Shown: positions 35,101-46,344, counted from the stretch's first letter. The stretch is 64,000 nucleotides of DNA from Hydractinia symbiolongicarpus (GCF_029227915.1 NC_079883.1:16370001-16434000), one strand, 5' to 3'. Numbers and translations are program-made. The notes: a model not told the origin generated them from the letters alone.

Positions 35101-38100
35101 ATATTAAGGGTTATTCCTGACTGTTCATGACACAGGATACTAGTTATGCTTAGAGGCCCTTCATAAAAGACGTTCAATTTTGCCAATTTTTAACTCCCCT
35201 TTTGTCCATACCTATCTGCTTTTTCTTGCGACTACACTACCCCCGCCCCATAACCGTGCAAAGACACATATTGTAATATTTTCCCAGTGGTAAAATGAGT
35301 TTTGATATTAAAATCATGCATTTAATGAGTTTATTCAACATCATGGAAATCTTTTGTTTTTACCGCTAATTCTCAGAGTGAGTAGAAAAAATGACAGTGA
35401 CAAAACACGAAAATAATAATATGTGATGAAATCTAAAATGGGAATAGCAGCAGAGAAAGCACTGTTTGAGCTGTCTCTATGGTAAAGCTGACAATGGATA
35501 TCAATAAGGGGAGAGCCATAGCTCTTCCTCACACAAAGACCACGCCTATCAATAAGAAAATAACACCAAAGCAATGAATACGGGTACAATAATTTTGACT
35601 AGGCGGGCAATCTGAATAAATAGTTTATAAAAATTTTGGTCTTCAACTATCTAACATGGGTACTACCCGATTTGGGGTAGCTAATTTTAATATTCAAATC
35701 ATATATTTTGTAAATATAGATTATATATTCAATTTTACCACAATAAGATGGCTCTTAGATCTCTCAACATACCAAATTTAGTGTCAATTGGTTAAAAAAA
35801 AGTTTCATTTTTACCTTCAGTTTACAACGCATAGCTCCGCCATATTTAAAATTTATATAATAATAACCAGATGTGTATGTAATGTAAAAAAATAGCAAAG
35901 GCGCTATTCTCGTGGTAATCCCTTACATGTTTCAGTTTTTTGAACATTTGACTTTGTGGTTATCACATGTTTGGTTTTTTGTTAATAATCCAATAACATT
36001 GGTGATATTGGTTAAGTTGTAGATACTAGCTAAATTGCGAGATCGTCAGTTGATTACTACCGTCATCAGAATTTTTCAATAATTCCTTGTGGTAGCGGGC
36101 CATGCTTTATCAAGCATTCCCTATTAGCTAGGAGTATCAAATGTTGTAAAGTAGGTAAATGTTACTCACCATTTCCGTTGCTAGCGCCAAATTCGCTTGA
36201 ACTGAAGAGATCGTTAGTCTGCATGATGAACTATTTAGTTGATTCAATAAAAAAGCAGTATTTTGAATAGTGTTGCTACGTTCTTGTTTCTGTTGTAAGA
36301 GGTCGTTTTATGCCCATTCTCAGCCTTATATATTGCTTCGGTAGGGCCGTTTGAGGGTCGTTTTCATTTACTTTTTACTTTTTATTGTTCAGTCTTGTAG
36401 TTGTCATAGAAACCGATGTTTAAACTGCATGTGAGCACATATTTAGAAACGCAATTTTATCTTCAAATCGTTTCAAGGCAAGATAGTGCCCAGGGTTCTA
36501 TCATTCGTGTATGCTTTCTCAAAGCATGATGATATGCCTATCACTTATTACAGAGGGTTTCTGTGTTGTTAAGATAGTATAAGTCGTTATTATCAGTATT
36601 TCATCATTACATTCAACCTCGTTTCCAGTGCTACGAATATTTATTTGTAATCTATATCAGCTTTGTATTAAAAGTTAAATTCTAGCCATATGGTTCAGTG
36701 TATAAGCTGTATTTTCAGGAACCCTTTTTATGGGTTGTAATTGTGTAATTTATTTATTGATTTATTTCAACTTGATGAGTGTAGTTGTCATAGAAATGAG
36801 AGTTTTTTAGTCAAACCGAATGTGAGTGCAGATGAAAGGTTTTGTCATGTTGTTATGGAAACAAGATTTTTTCTTCGTACCGTTTCACAGTAAGGTAGTA
36901 CCAAGGTTGTAACAGTTAACTTCTGCACCCAGTTATCTCTGCTTACACAGTTATCATATATTATATATACACATGCACGTATTATTTTCATTTTCACGCG
37001 TATGTGAGTTTGTTATTGAGTTTTTGGTCAGATAGTTACTTGGATTTGTGTATTAATTATTTTGTAAAATAATTTTACAACTCATTCCACAGGCTATGAT
37101 ATATAAATGGATATCAGATTAACAAATAAAGCGGCAAAACGTTAGCATGCAGTATTTTGCTAAAATATCAAAAAACTGTTTTGGGTGTAACAATTTTATT
37201 GTGATATTAATAAACTGAATGTTATACAAATCGAATAAACGTAAAAATTATAAAAATTATAATGGAAGGCTATGGTCAGCAGATCTCATCTTTGCTCTGA
37301 TTAAATATTCCTGAATATTTTTATGCTTGGTGAAAGTCAAGAATGGTTTGGTTGGAAAAACGAGTTGCAATTATAAACCAATACTTGTGTAGTATTCGTT
37401 TAAACATAAATTTTTCGTGGTAAGGTAAAATAAAAGGTAGAATGTGTTTGTCTTTGTTTTGCTCTCTGACAGCATCACCACTATTGTCAACGGTTCTGAA
37501 ATGTATTCGTTTTGCAAAATGCAAAAGCATCTGATGCTTTTGCAAAACTTGACCACTTTGTGAAGTTGATCACGTAGGCACAGTTTTTTTTCTTTGCCAG
37601 CATTCGTCCCAGTAGTTGGATAAGTACACCACGTATACTTATCCAACAACTACCATGACGAATGGGAATTTATGAACCAATCAGATTTCGAAAAGCAATT
37701 TCGAAAGAAGTTTTAGAATTTCAAAATGAAAACAAAGTTGATAAGAAGGAAAAGTTTAACCCTTTGTGTGCAAAATTTTAATTAAACATTGAATATCTTA
37801 TTATTGAGTATAATATTTAACAGTGCTGAAATGTGCTGAAATAGTAGAGTAAAGTAACTATGTAACTGGTGTTGCCAAACTTAATATAAATGTCCTATTT
37901 GTTATTCGCAGTTTTGCTCTTTGCACTAGTAGACTGCATTCTTTTCACCCCAAACACATGGCTGTGACAATTGGCACCATAACCATACATTGGCATCAAT
38001 TTCGAAATAGGCAATGATGAGTTCTTTGGTAATAAATGTACTAGGTAAATTACTATATATATTTATTGATATACAAAATTTTCTGGGTAAGTTTGTATAG

Positions 38101-40033
38101 GCCTTATATGTTTTCTCACAAAATTTGATTGCAAACTGATGCACAGATCCCAAGTTATGGGGTCGTAAGCAAAAAATTAAGAGGCATGGGACGAGCAAAT
38201 GAGTGCCATTTTCGCCAAAAAAATTAACGTTAATTTACCTTTATAATATCTATGCATTAATAAAGTTTGAATGCACATTCGCTAACAGGTCTAAAATTAC
38301 TGATGACAGAAAATGTCAAAACTTGGTGTTAGTTAAATATGACATTATAAGTAATGCAGCATATTTAAATTTGAAATTTTTTAAATGGGACTCTCGAGAA
38401 CGAAAAGAGCTTTTGAAAAAAATTCAAAAGACTTGTTAACCAACTTTTTAAGCTCTGTAATATAGGTCCAACATCATTTTATACCTTGGGTTCCCTTTAA
38501 GCTGTATAGCTTAATTTGGAGATCTCCTAAATAAGCTGTATCATACTTCTAAATTAAGAGGTAGCAAAAGTTTTTCCTTGATTTCTCGAAAAATGTAAAT
38601 TCTAGCAGAATCACCACTGCAGCTCTTTCATCGTCAGTTTGAATATTACATTATAAAAAAAGAATGGTAGTTCCAGTACCCCGGGTTCAGAAGATATGGA
38701 ATAGAACCAATGGTTAATTGTAGCTACAGTTTATTAAAGCTGTACTGCATCCTAGCTAGGATATCACATCAGGTGATACAGCCTATTTAAGCAGCCATTT
38801 TTTAAACTTCAAATTTAGGGGATCTTCAGTTAGATAGATGCTAAAATTCAGTTAAAGGTGTGTTTCGAACGATCAAAGTTTTGTAAGCTTTACAAGGCTG
38901 TATCATTAGGGGCCTTCAAAATTTTTTTTCGGGCCCCGTTAGCGGGATATTGCCACTAAGATTCGGACCCTCTCCCCCCCTCTTTTAGCGGATTTCTGTC
39001 CATGAAATACACACATTCGGATAAATCTTGGAAGTCTCAGGGGCGTGTTTTGTAGATAAAAGTTATCGGAATTGATGACGAGGGTGCCGTAAAAAGTGCG
39101 GGCATTTTCGGGCCAGTTTGGCGTCTTGAAAAAAGAAAAGAAAAGTATTTGCCCGAAATACCCCGCATAGACCCGAAAAAAAAAGTAAAACAGACACTAA
39201 TGATTCAATAAACTATAAAAATTAAAATAAACTTACTATGTGGTATCGAAGTTCTTAAAAGAACTGTTTTTGATAGTTTATAATAAGATTTACTTGATAA
39301 ATAACCTATATATGAACTTCATTAACTCTTTTATCTTCAAGCGCCTTCTTTCCAACTATCATCTGCATGGTATGTTACAAGGAATTGCATTTTGGGAATG
39401 TTCCAGGCGAGTTCGGGAAATTGCGGGCGGTTTCGGACGACAACTACCAATTTAATTCGAAAAGTCGCCTGAACTTGCCCTTATATATGCAGGTGTTTGC
39501 GGCTCATCGGCACCCTCTTAATTGATGACAAGAGGAATTAAGCTCACGAACAACAAAGAATTTTCAGGCCACAAACAAATTTTTAAATTTCTCAATCCTT
39601 AGCGGATTTATTTTCAAACTTCGGACCCCCTCCCCCCTTAGCAGTGATATCCCGCTAATGGGGCCCAAAAATTTTTTTCAAAGGCCCCTTAGGCTGTATC
39701 ATACATCCTAATTAAGCTGATGTCCAAATTAAGCTGTACAGCTTAATTAAGAGGACTTCCCTGACTGAGAAAATAGATTGTGTTATTACAAACAAAGTGT
39801 CAATGATTGAAAATTTAAAAACAGGTGCAAAATCTAGCAGAACTTACAGTTAAATGTGTCTTAATAGGAGCCTCTGACAAACGATATTCGCCAGTAACTA
39901 AGACGTCCTTATGAACTTCCTCTCTTAGGCATTTCTTCGACCTTGCAGATAATGTAAATGACAAGGTGTTAACGTGTGAACATAGAATAGAAACTAAGAA
40001 AGTGACAAGAACAACATCTTTCGCCTGCGCCAT
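29012..40033 (-). CDS. TMED10: p24 cargo receptor TMED10 (five coding exons, apparent frameshift in exon 4)
   Basis: In known members, p24-delta proteins are type I membrane receptors that cycle between ER and Golgi in COPII and COPI vesicles. Coding exons: 40033-39848, 34134-34023, 32614-32538, 31944-31816, 29136-29012. Together they give about 208 residues (human is 219): signal peptide (residues 1-24), GOLD domain with the two conserved cysteines ([11 protein letters not shown] and YDMFEVCF), coiled-coil ([18 protein letters not shown]), membrane segment ([18 protein letters not shown]) and a tail with FF and KK sorting residues ([12 protein letters not shown]). All introns are GT-AG. Exon 4 as given is two bases too long inside an A run, which breaks the frame; this may be a sequencing error or true decay. 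Every other feature looks intact. Confidence 0.92.
30313..31052. mobile_element. piggyBac-like non-autonomous element, copy 1 (TMED10 intron 4)
   Basis: Terminal inverted repeats CCCTATTCGGTCCGGGG and CCCCGGACCGAATAGGG are flanked by TTAA (30309-30312 and 31053-31056). TTAA targets and CCC ends are the hallmark of the piggyBac group. A second inverted motif, GGATTCCGCCCCCCC, sits just inside each end. Length 740 bp, no transposase. A near-identical copy lies in the satellite at 50923-51657. Confidence 0.88.
31816..31944 (-). CDS. TMED10: TMED10 exon 4: coiled coil, with frameshift
   Basis: It lies between TTTTTTAG and GTGAGTGTG. One frame reads IQKTEKLK from the acceptor; after the A run (+ strand T run 31919-31924) the frame changes and reads [20 protein letters not shown], then [14 protein letters not shown]. 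The exon is 129 nt, but 127 would keep the frame, so the six-A run appears two bases too long. Both halves align with TMED10 ([22 protein letters not shown]), so the exon identity is safe. Confidence 0.88.
32538..32614 (-). CDS. TMED10: TMED10 exon 3
   Basis: 77 nt between TTTTTTTAG and GTAAGTTACT. It encodes [20 protein letters not shown], then KNYDD. GVEAKNY is conserved at the end of the GOLD domain. It joins exon 2 in phase 1. Confidence 0.93.
32952..33269. mobile_element. Possible hAT-like MITE in TMED10 intron 2
   Basis: The ends CAGGGTTGTCACTCCT (left) and AGGCGTGACAACCCTG (right) form a 16-bp inverted repeat with one mismatch. CAGGG starts are typical of hAT elements. The expected 8-bp target duplication is not evident. 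The interior is rich in TTTGAGGA words. Confidence 0.5.
34023..34134 (-). CDS. TMED10: TMED10 exon 2: GOLD domain
   Basis: 112 nt between TTTTTGTAG and GTAAGGTT. It encodes [20 protein letters not shown], then [33 protein letters not shown] is a p24-delta signature and includes the second disulfide cysteine. Confidence 0.94.
36170..36224 (-). CDS. Candidate short first exon inside TMED10 intron 1
   Basis: A minus-strand ATG opens 18 codons ([18 protein letters not shown]) ending in phase 1 at a strong donor GTGAGTAAC (36169). The composition is less AT-biased than the flanks. I do not recognise the protein and found no following exon. The phase does not fit TMED10 exon 2. It could be the start of a nested gene or chance. 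Confidence 0.3.
36398..36920. repeat. Diverged direct repeat, ~380 bp apart
   Basis: GTAGTTGTCATAGAAA at about 36400 recurs at about 36782. It is followed in both by a poorly conserved stretch with an AT-rich gap and then a CGTTTCA..GCAAGATAGTGCC / CGTTTCACAGTAAGGTAGTACC block. This is probably an old tandem duplication in TMED10 intron 1. Confidence 0.45.
37602..37668. repeat. Imperfect ~27-bp hairpin
   Basis: CATTCGTCCCAGTAGTTGGA with TAAGTA pairs with TACTTATCCAACAACTACCA and TGACGAATG around a short loop. A second, perfect hairpin (GCAAAAGCATC-T-GATGCTTTTGC) lies at 37521-37543. This may be the remnant of a foldback element. Confidence 0.55.
38495..39752. mobile_element. Outer inverted-repeat element in TMED10 intron 1
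   Basis: The left end TTTAAGCTGTATAGCTTAAT (then TTGGAGATC) pairs with the right end, read in reverse as TTAAGCTGTACAGCTTAATT (then TGGACATC). The palindrome AATTAAGCTGTACAGCTTAATT sits at the right end. More AAGCTGTATCATAC words occur inside both ends. It is split by a second element at 38909-39688. Exact ends are uncertain by about ten bases. Confidence 0.6.
38909..39688. mobile_element. Inner MITE nested in the outer element, TTA duplication
   Basis: The left end GGGGCCTTCAAAATTTTTTT and the right end (ending AAAAATTTTTTTCAAAGGCC, then CC) are inverted repeats extending about 85 bp through GGGCCCCGTTAGCGGGATAT and TTCGGACCC. The element is flanked by TTA at 38906-38908 and 39689-39691, a target duplication typical of PIF/Harbinger. 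The outer repeat GGCTGTATCAT is cut by it. Non-coding. Confidence 0.75.
39848..40033 (-). CDS. TMED10: TMED10 exon 1: signal peptide and start of GOLD domain
   Basis: 62 codons from ATG at 40033 to donor GTAAGTTC, phase 0. A hydrophobic signal ([17 protein letters not shown]) is followed by [20 protein letters not shown] and [11 protein letters not shown], the conserved first GOLD-domain block. Confidence 0.93.
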
Positions 40034-40114
40034 TTTGGTATCTTTGTCGCTGTACGATCAAGTCAACGTGGCATACCGGTACATCGAGGCAAAGATTACT
40101 GCTGATGTTCCATT

Positions 40115-41355
40115 CGGAGTGTGCAGCTATACGGAGTACGGCTCCGTATAGGCATGTGTATACGGAGTATGACTTCGTATAGCGACATGTATATACTCCG
40201 TATAGTCGGAAATATTTAAATATCTCAAAGCCGCGAGCGGCACAGACAGCTTTGAGAGTATAATGCCGAGACTGGTTTGGCTAGACATTAGTGAATGCAG
40301 CATGAGCGTCGAAGTCTAAACTAAGCATTCTTATTAAAAAAATTACTCTGAGCTATTGCAGTTTGCGCCTAAAACAAGAAAATAATTTGTGTAAGAAGAA
40401 AAACGTCTATGAGACAAGCATGCAGAGTACCAATTACCGTAGATAACAGTTCCAGCTAATAAAAGTTCGAGTTAACCGGGTGTTCGAGTTACCGGCAGTC
40501 CAACTGTATGATGTAGTTTACTATTTGCGTTTTGTAAGAAGTTTATTTTTATGCCTTCCATTATATTCATTCTAAGCTTTATAACTTTGTTTTGTATGTT
40601 TCTATATGTAATAAAACTAATGATACAATCAATGACTTTTTATTATGTAACTTTAAAATTGTGTACTTTTATACCAGCCATTGTAAACTTTAACTCATTA
40701 ACAATACATCGAATTCTGTTCCTACCAAACATGTCACACTCCGCATACTTAGCATGGCACACTCCGTATACTCAGCCTGTCACACTCCGTATAGCATACT
40801 TCGTATATAAGCATGTCATACTCCGTATACTAAGCATTTCACACTCCGTATACTAAGCATTTCACATTCCATATACTAAGCCTCTCACACTCAGTATAGT
40901 AAGCATGTCACACTCCGTGTAGCATACTTCCTATATAAAGCATGTCACAGTCCGTATGTCATACTCCGTATAGCATACTCCGTATGGCATACTCCTTATA
41001 GCAAATTCTGCATACTCCACATAGCCAATTCTGCATAACATACTCTCGGTATCTCACACTCTGTATGCCATAATCCTTTTTTGCAATCAAACTAATGTTC
41101 CCACACTCCTTATAACTACAATATTCCTCGTATGTTTACGATGGATAAAAAGTAGGAAAATAGCGTGCTTGTCTTTTTAACTTGTTCCTTATGGTGATTA
41201 TTTTTATTTTTTTCGGAAATAGTTTTATACAGTCATATATTGCAACATTTCCACTTTAAGAACATTCGTTGGCACACTCCGCATAGCTAAACCAAACTCC
41301 GTATAGTATAGTGGTTTCTATACGGAGTATTACTCCGTATAGAAACCACACTCCG
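40115..41355. mobile_element. Foldback-like element built of ACTCCGTATA words, upstream of TMED10
   Basis: The ends are inverted: CGGAGTGTG..CTATACGGAGTA (left, 40115-40138) and TACTCCGTATAG..CACACTCCG (right, 41331-41355). Each end carries its own hairpin: CTATACGGAGTACGGCTCCG plus TATAG at 40127-40151, and a perfect 17-bp stem at 41313-41347. Between 40730 and 41060 about twenty copies of (C)ACACTCCGTATA or TACTCCGTATA occur, spaced irregularly. It starts about 80 bp upstream of the TMED10 start codon. No coding sequence seen. Confidence 0.65.
40441..40510. mobile_element. pogo/Tigger-like terminal fragment
   Basis: AGTTCGAGTTAACCGGGTGT followed by TCGAGTTACCGGCAGTCCAA and CTGTA. Read on the minus strand this is CAGTTGGACTGCCGGTAACT, close to the CAGTnGGACT..nAACTCGAAC ends of Tigger-like elements. 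Only one end is visible. It lies inside the ACTCCGTATA element. Confidence 0.45.
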
Positions 41356-41932
41356 TACGTCACACTGCTACTCTTGTAAAGTTAAGAAAATTACGACGGG
41401 ACTATCTAGGACGGCGTTCGTCTGACTTTCCTTTAGTGCGTATGCTCTTCTCCTGTAATGAATATATAAAGGAATCCGAAGCGGGAACAGGTCCCTATGT
41501 TCGCAAGCGAAATATTTACATCATACTCCATGACAAATATTGAGATAGCTTTTATTTGCTCCAATATACAGTTTAAATAAGATCTTAAAAAATGTTTCTA
41601 GAGTAAAATGCAATCTTGTACCCATAGCTTCTTTTTTACTTTTTGATATATCCCTAGCCACTATATTGCGATAAATAAGCCCTGGGAAAAGAAGTAGAAG
41701 TGGGGGTAAGTACATGTACAATACCTATAAAAGTCTAAAAAAGGGTAATCCTCTAAATATACACAACTTCTGAAAAGGGTAATTTCCTGAAAACTACCGA
41801 CATCATCAAAAATTAACGCATGCGCAGAACCCACGTGAGACATCATGCTCAAGTTGAGTGGAGAGGGGAAATTCCATATTCAATTTACGACCGTTGATTT
41901 TTAGTTGAGCATGTACTTATGATAAAGAGAAA

Positions 41933-43270
41933 TTGAGTTGGCTTAAGAATGCAATGAGCAAAATTTACAGTGCTATATCAGCGCCAGTAGCAACAACTCG
42001 CGACGCTCTTACCGATCAATTAAAGAACGTACAAGATACTGTTACTTTTTATTATAACAGAGCAAAGGAACAAATTTCAACAGGGACCACGCTTCACGAT
42101 GAGGTAAAGGAAGAAGCCGAAGAGTGCTATTACGACGCTGAGGATATACAAGACGAATATCATGGAATCGAAGACATTCGGCACATATTTAGGGATCGTG
42201 TCACAATCTGAAGAATCAACAACAACCTCAACCAGCCTCTCACGCATCCTATCATGGATAAAATTATCTCTCATAAAGACATGCAAGTAAGGATTGTTTA
42301 CAGCTTCGGCTGCAACACTCATAAAGGCGGAGGGGAGATGACTCCTGGAAAAGCAAAGGCTCCCTTTCAAGTCTCGCTAAAATCGAAGCTTTCATAGAGG
42401 AATGTGAGATAAAGCGTCTGGATCTGGAAGATGCTGAGTTTTGGAGCAAAGTTTACTTACCTGCAGTCAGAGAGGGTGTTTTACGGTGAAAAATTTAGCT
42501 TCGCCAGATCGCAACGATTAGAATACATTTCCATAAAGACAGAAAGACATATACATCACGCACTCTGTGGCCACAAAGGGGAACATGTGATATGTGATGT
42601 AAAAGGCCAGGAGTGGAAGGTAGACGGGAATAAACCTACAACAAAAACCGTCTATGAGTATCATGGTTGCAAGTAGCACGGATGCCCCTGTCAACCAGAA
42701 CCTAATACGTACTATTACGAACAAACGAAGAAGATAGAGCGACGGGAACTCGGATATGACCTGGTTACAGTATGGGAATGCGAAAAACCCTCGAAAGTTA
42801 ACCGGTTATTTGAAAAAGAATTCACGCCATATCCCCACTACATCGTGTTTGATTTCGAGGCCCTCTTGCTGCCTTTGAATAGGAGAAAAAACAGCAGACC
42901 TAATGCATATAATAGAACATATGACGGTAAGTGTCGCTATTCACGATAGCCTGAATGGCCACTCAACGTTCCTCGAAAATGTAGATCCTAAGGTTTTAGT
43001 GAAACGCTTCGTAGAAAATCCGGAAAAGAGACAAGCTCTTATCCGCGCAGAAGTGGAGAGAATGTACCCAAAACCTGTTGAGCTCTATGCTCCCTGTAAA
43101 GACTCGGGATGTCTGGAGCGAATGGATGAACCGAGTAGCAGTGATGGGTTTTAACAGTGGAAAGTATGATCTCAACATTATCAAGCGATACTGTCGACCA
43201 AATCGCAGCAACAGCTCCAAACGACGACACGAAGGAAGAGAACAATAACGCGACAAAGAAGGATAACAAT
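41933..43270 (+). pseudogene. Polinton/Maverick-type DNA polymerase B remnant (N-terminal part)
   Basis: The first ORF (41933-42211) is a Lys/Glu/Asp-rich sequence of unknown fold. After frame breaks, 42431-42676 reads VKGQEWKVDGNKPTTKTVYE, then YHGC and HGCPC, the Y-x-G-C..HGC pattern seen next to polymerase B genes of Polinton-like elements. It continues through TPYPHYIVFDFEALL, where DFEA matches the first 3'-5' exonuclease motif of family B polymerases. Then comes MTVSVAIHDSLNGHSTFLEN and, one frame over near 43140-43180, GFNSGKYDLN, matching the second exonuclease motif. The palm domain is absent; the sequence runs straight into the satellite at 43272. Several frameshifts and stops. Described only as a decayed copy. 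Confidence 0.75.
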
Positions 43271-46200
43271 TACCATTGCGCCATGGCGTTATAACACCGT
43301 CAACTACGGGTACAGGCCTTTAACGGCTGTAATATGGCCTCTTGCAGCCTAATAAAAGCCTTGCACGTTTATCACGTGGTCGTACGTGCCTGCGCAAGTT
43401 AACATTGGTCTAATCCTTCCACTCGCAATGGACTAGGACGTCCCAAGTTGTTTTCCATTGCGTCACAGCTTTATAACACCGTCAACTACGTGCACAGGCC
43501 TTTAAAGGCTGTAACATGGCCTCTTGCAGCCTAACAAAGGTCGTACACACAAATTGCGTTGTTCCATGTGCCTGCGCAAGTTACGAGCGGACTAATCCCT
43601 CCAATGTCATTGGACTATGACGTCCCAAGTGGTTTTTCATTGCGCCATGGCGTTATAACACCGTCAATTTCAGTTACAGGCCTCTAAAGGATGTAATATG
43701 GCCTCTTGCAGCCTAATAAAGGCCTTACACGTATATCATGTGGTTGCACGAGCCTGCGCAGGTTACCATTGGTCTAATCCTTCCACTCTCAATGGACTAG
43801 GAAGTCCCAAATTTTTTTCCATGGCGCCATGACTTTGTAACACCGTCAACTACAGGAACAGGCCTGTAAAGACTGTAATATGGCCTCTTGGCAGCATAAT
43901 ACAGACCTTACACGTATATCACGTGGTTGCACGTGCCTGCGCAGGTTACGAGCGGACTAATCCCTCCTATGTCATTGGACTATGACGTCCCAAGTGGTTT
44001 TCCATTGTGCCATGGCGTTATAACACCGTCAACTACGTGCACAGGCCTTTAAAGGCTGTAATATGGCCTCTTGCAGCCTAATAAAGGCCTTACACGTATA
44101 TCACGTGGTCTCACGTGCCTGCGCAAGTTACCATTGGTCTAATCCTTCCACTCTCAATGGACTAGGAAGTCCCAAATTTTTTTCCATGGCGCCATGACTT
44201 TGTAACACCGTCAACTACAGGAACAGGCCTGTAAAGACTGTAATATGGCCTCTTGGCAGCATAATACAGACCTTACACGTATATCACGTGGGTGCACGTG
44301 CCTGCGCAGGTTCCGAGCGGACTAATCCCTCCTATGTCATTGGACTATGACGTCCCAAGTGGTTTTCCATTGCGCTATGGCGTTATAACACCGTCAACTA
44401 CGTGCACAGGCCTTTAAAGGCTGTAATATGGTCATTTGCAGCCTAACAAAGGTTGTACACACAATTCGCGTTGTTCTACGTGCCTGCGCGAGTTACGATC
44501 GGTCTAATCCCTCTACTCTCATTGGACTATGACGTTCCAAGTGGTTTTCCACTGCGCCATGGCATTATCACACCGTCAACTACAGGTACAGGCCTGTCAA
44601 ATCTGTAATATGGCCTCTTGCAGCCTAATAAAGGCCTTACACGTATATCATGTGGTTGCACGAGCCTGCGCAGGTTACCATTGGTCTAATCCTTCCACTC
44701 TCAATGGACTACGACGTCCCAAGTTGTTTTCCATTACGCCATGACTTTGTAACACCGTCAACTACAGGAACAGGCCTGTAAAGACTGTAATATGGCCTCT
44801 TGGCAGCATAATAAAGGCCTTACACGTATATCATGTGGTTCCACGTGACTACGCAGGTTACCATTGGTCTAATTATACCACTCTCATTGGACTATGACGT
44901 CCCAATTTGTTTTCCATTGCGGCATGGCGTTATCACACCGTCAACTACAGGTACAGGCCTGTAAAATCTGTATAATGGCCTCTTGCAGCATAATAAAGGC
45001 CTTACACGTATATCATGTGGTTTCACGTGCCTACGCAGGTTACCATCGGTCTAATCCTTCCAGTTTTAATGGACTACGACGTCCCAAGTCTTTTTCCATA
45101 GTGCCATGGCGTTATAACACCGTCAACTACAAGTACAGGCCTCTAATAGCTGTACTATGGCCTTTTGCAGCCTAATAAAGCACGGAAAAAATAACCGCGT
45201 TGTTCCATGTGCCTGCGCAAGTTACGAGCGGACTAATCCCTCCACTCTCATTGGACTATGACGTCTCAAGTGGTTTTCCATTGCTCCATGACTTTGTAAC
45301 ACCGTCAACTACAGGAACAGGCCTGTAAAGACTGTAATATGGCCTCTTGGCAGCATATTAAAGGCCTTACACGTATATCATGTGGTTTCACGTGCCTACG
45401 CAGGTTACCATTGGTCTAATTATTCCCCTCTCAATGGACTACGACGTCCCAAGTTGTTTTCCATTGCGCAATGACTTTATAACACCGTCAACTACGTGTA
45501 CAGGCCTCTAAAGGCTGTAACATGGCATCTTGTAGCCTAATAAAGGCCTTCCACGTATATCACGCTGTTCGACGTGCCTACGCAGCTTACCATTGGTCTA
45601 ATTATTCCACTCTCAATGGACTACAACGTCCCAAGTCGTTTTTCATTGCGCCATGACTATAAAAGAACGTCAACTTCGTGAACGGCCTTCTAATGGCGTA
45701 ATCTGACCTTCTCCAGCCTAATAAGGGCCCACACCTAAATCGCGTTATTCCACGTGCCTACGCAGGTTCATATCGGTCTAATCCTTCCACTTTTAATGGA
45801 CTACGACGTCCCAAGTCTTTTTCCATAGTTCCATGGCGTTATAACACCGTCAACTACGTGTACAGGCCTCTAAAAGGATGTAATATGGCATTTTGCGGCC
45901 TAATAAAGGTCGTACACACAAATCGCGTTGTTCCACGTGCCTGCGCGAGTTGCGACCGGCCTAATCCTTCCACTCTCATTGGACTATGACGTCCCAAGTG
46001 GTTTTCCATTGCGCCATGGCGTTATCACACCGTCAACTACACGTACAGGCCTGTGAAATCTGTATAATGGCCTCTTGCAGCATAATAAAGGCCTTACACG
46101 TATATCATGTGGTTTCACGTGCCTACGCAGGTTACCGTTGGTCTAATTATTCCCCTCTCAATGGACTACGACGTCCCAAGTTGTTTTCCATTGCGCCATG

Positions 46201-46344
46201 ACTTTATAACACCGTCAACTACGTGTACAGGCCTCTAAAGGCTGTTCTATGGCATTTTGCAGCTTAATAAAGGTCGTACACACAAATCGCGTTGTTCCAC
46301 GTGCCTTGGCTAGTTACGATCGGTCTAATCCCTCCACTCTCAAT

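Noticed and set aside
35341-35589. 82-codon minus-strand ORF as a following exon for the candidate at 36170-36224
   Set aside because: No acceptor in the right phase was found and the sequence matches no family I know.
42077-42449. Minus-strand ORFs opposite the polymerase remnant
   Set aside because: The opposite strand holds family B polymerase motifs; these are antisense shadows.
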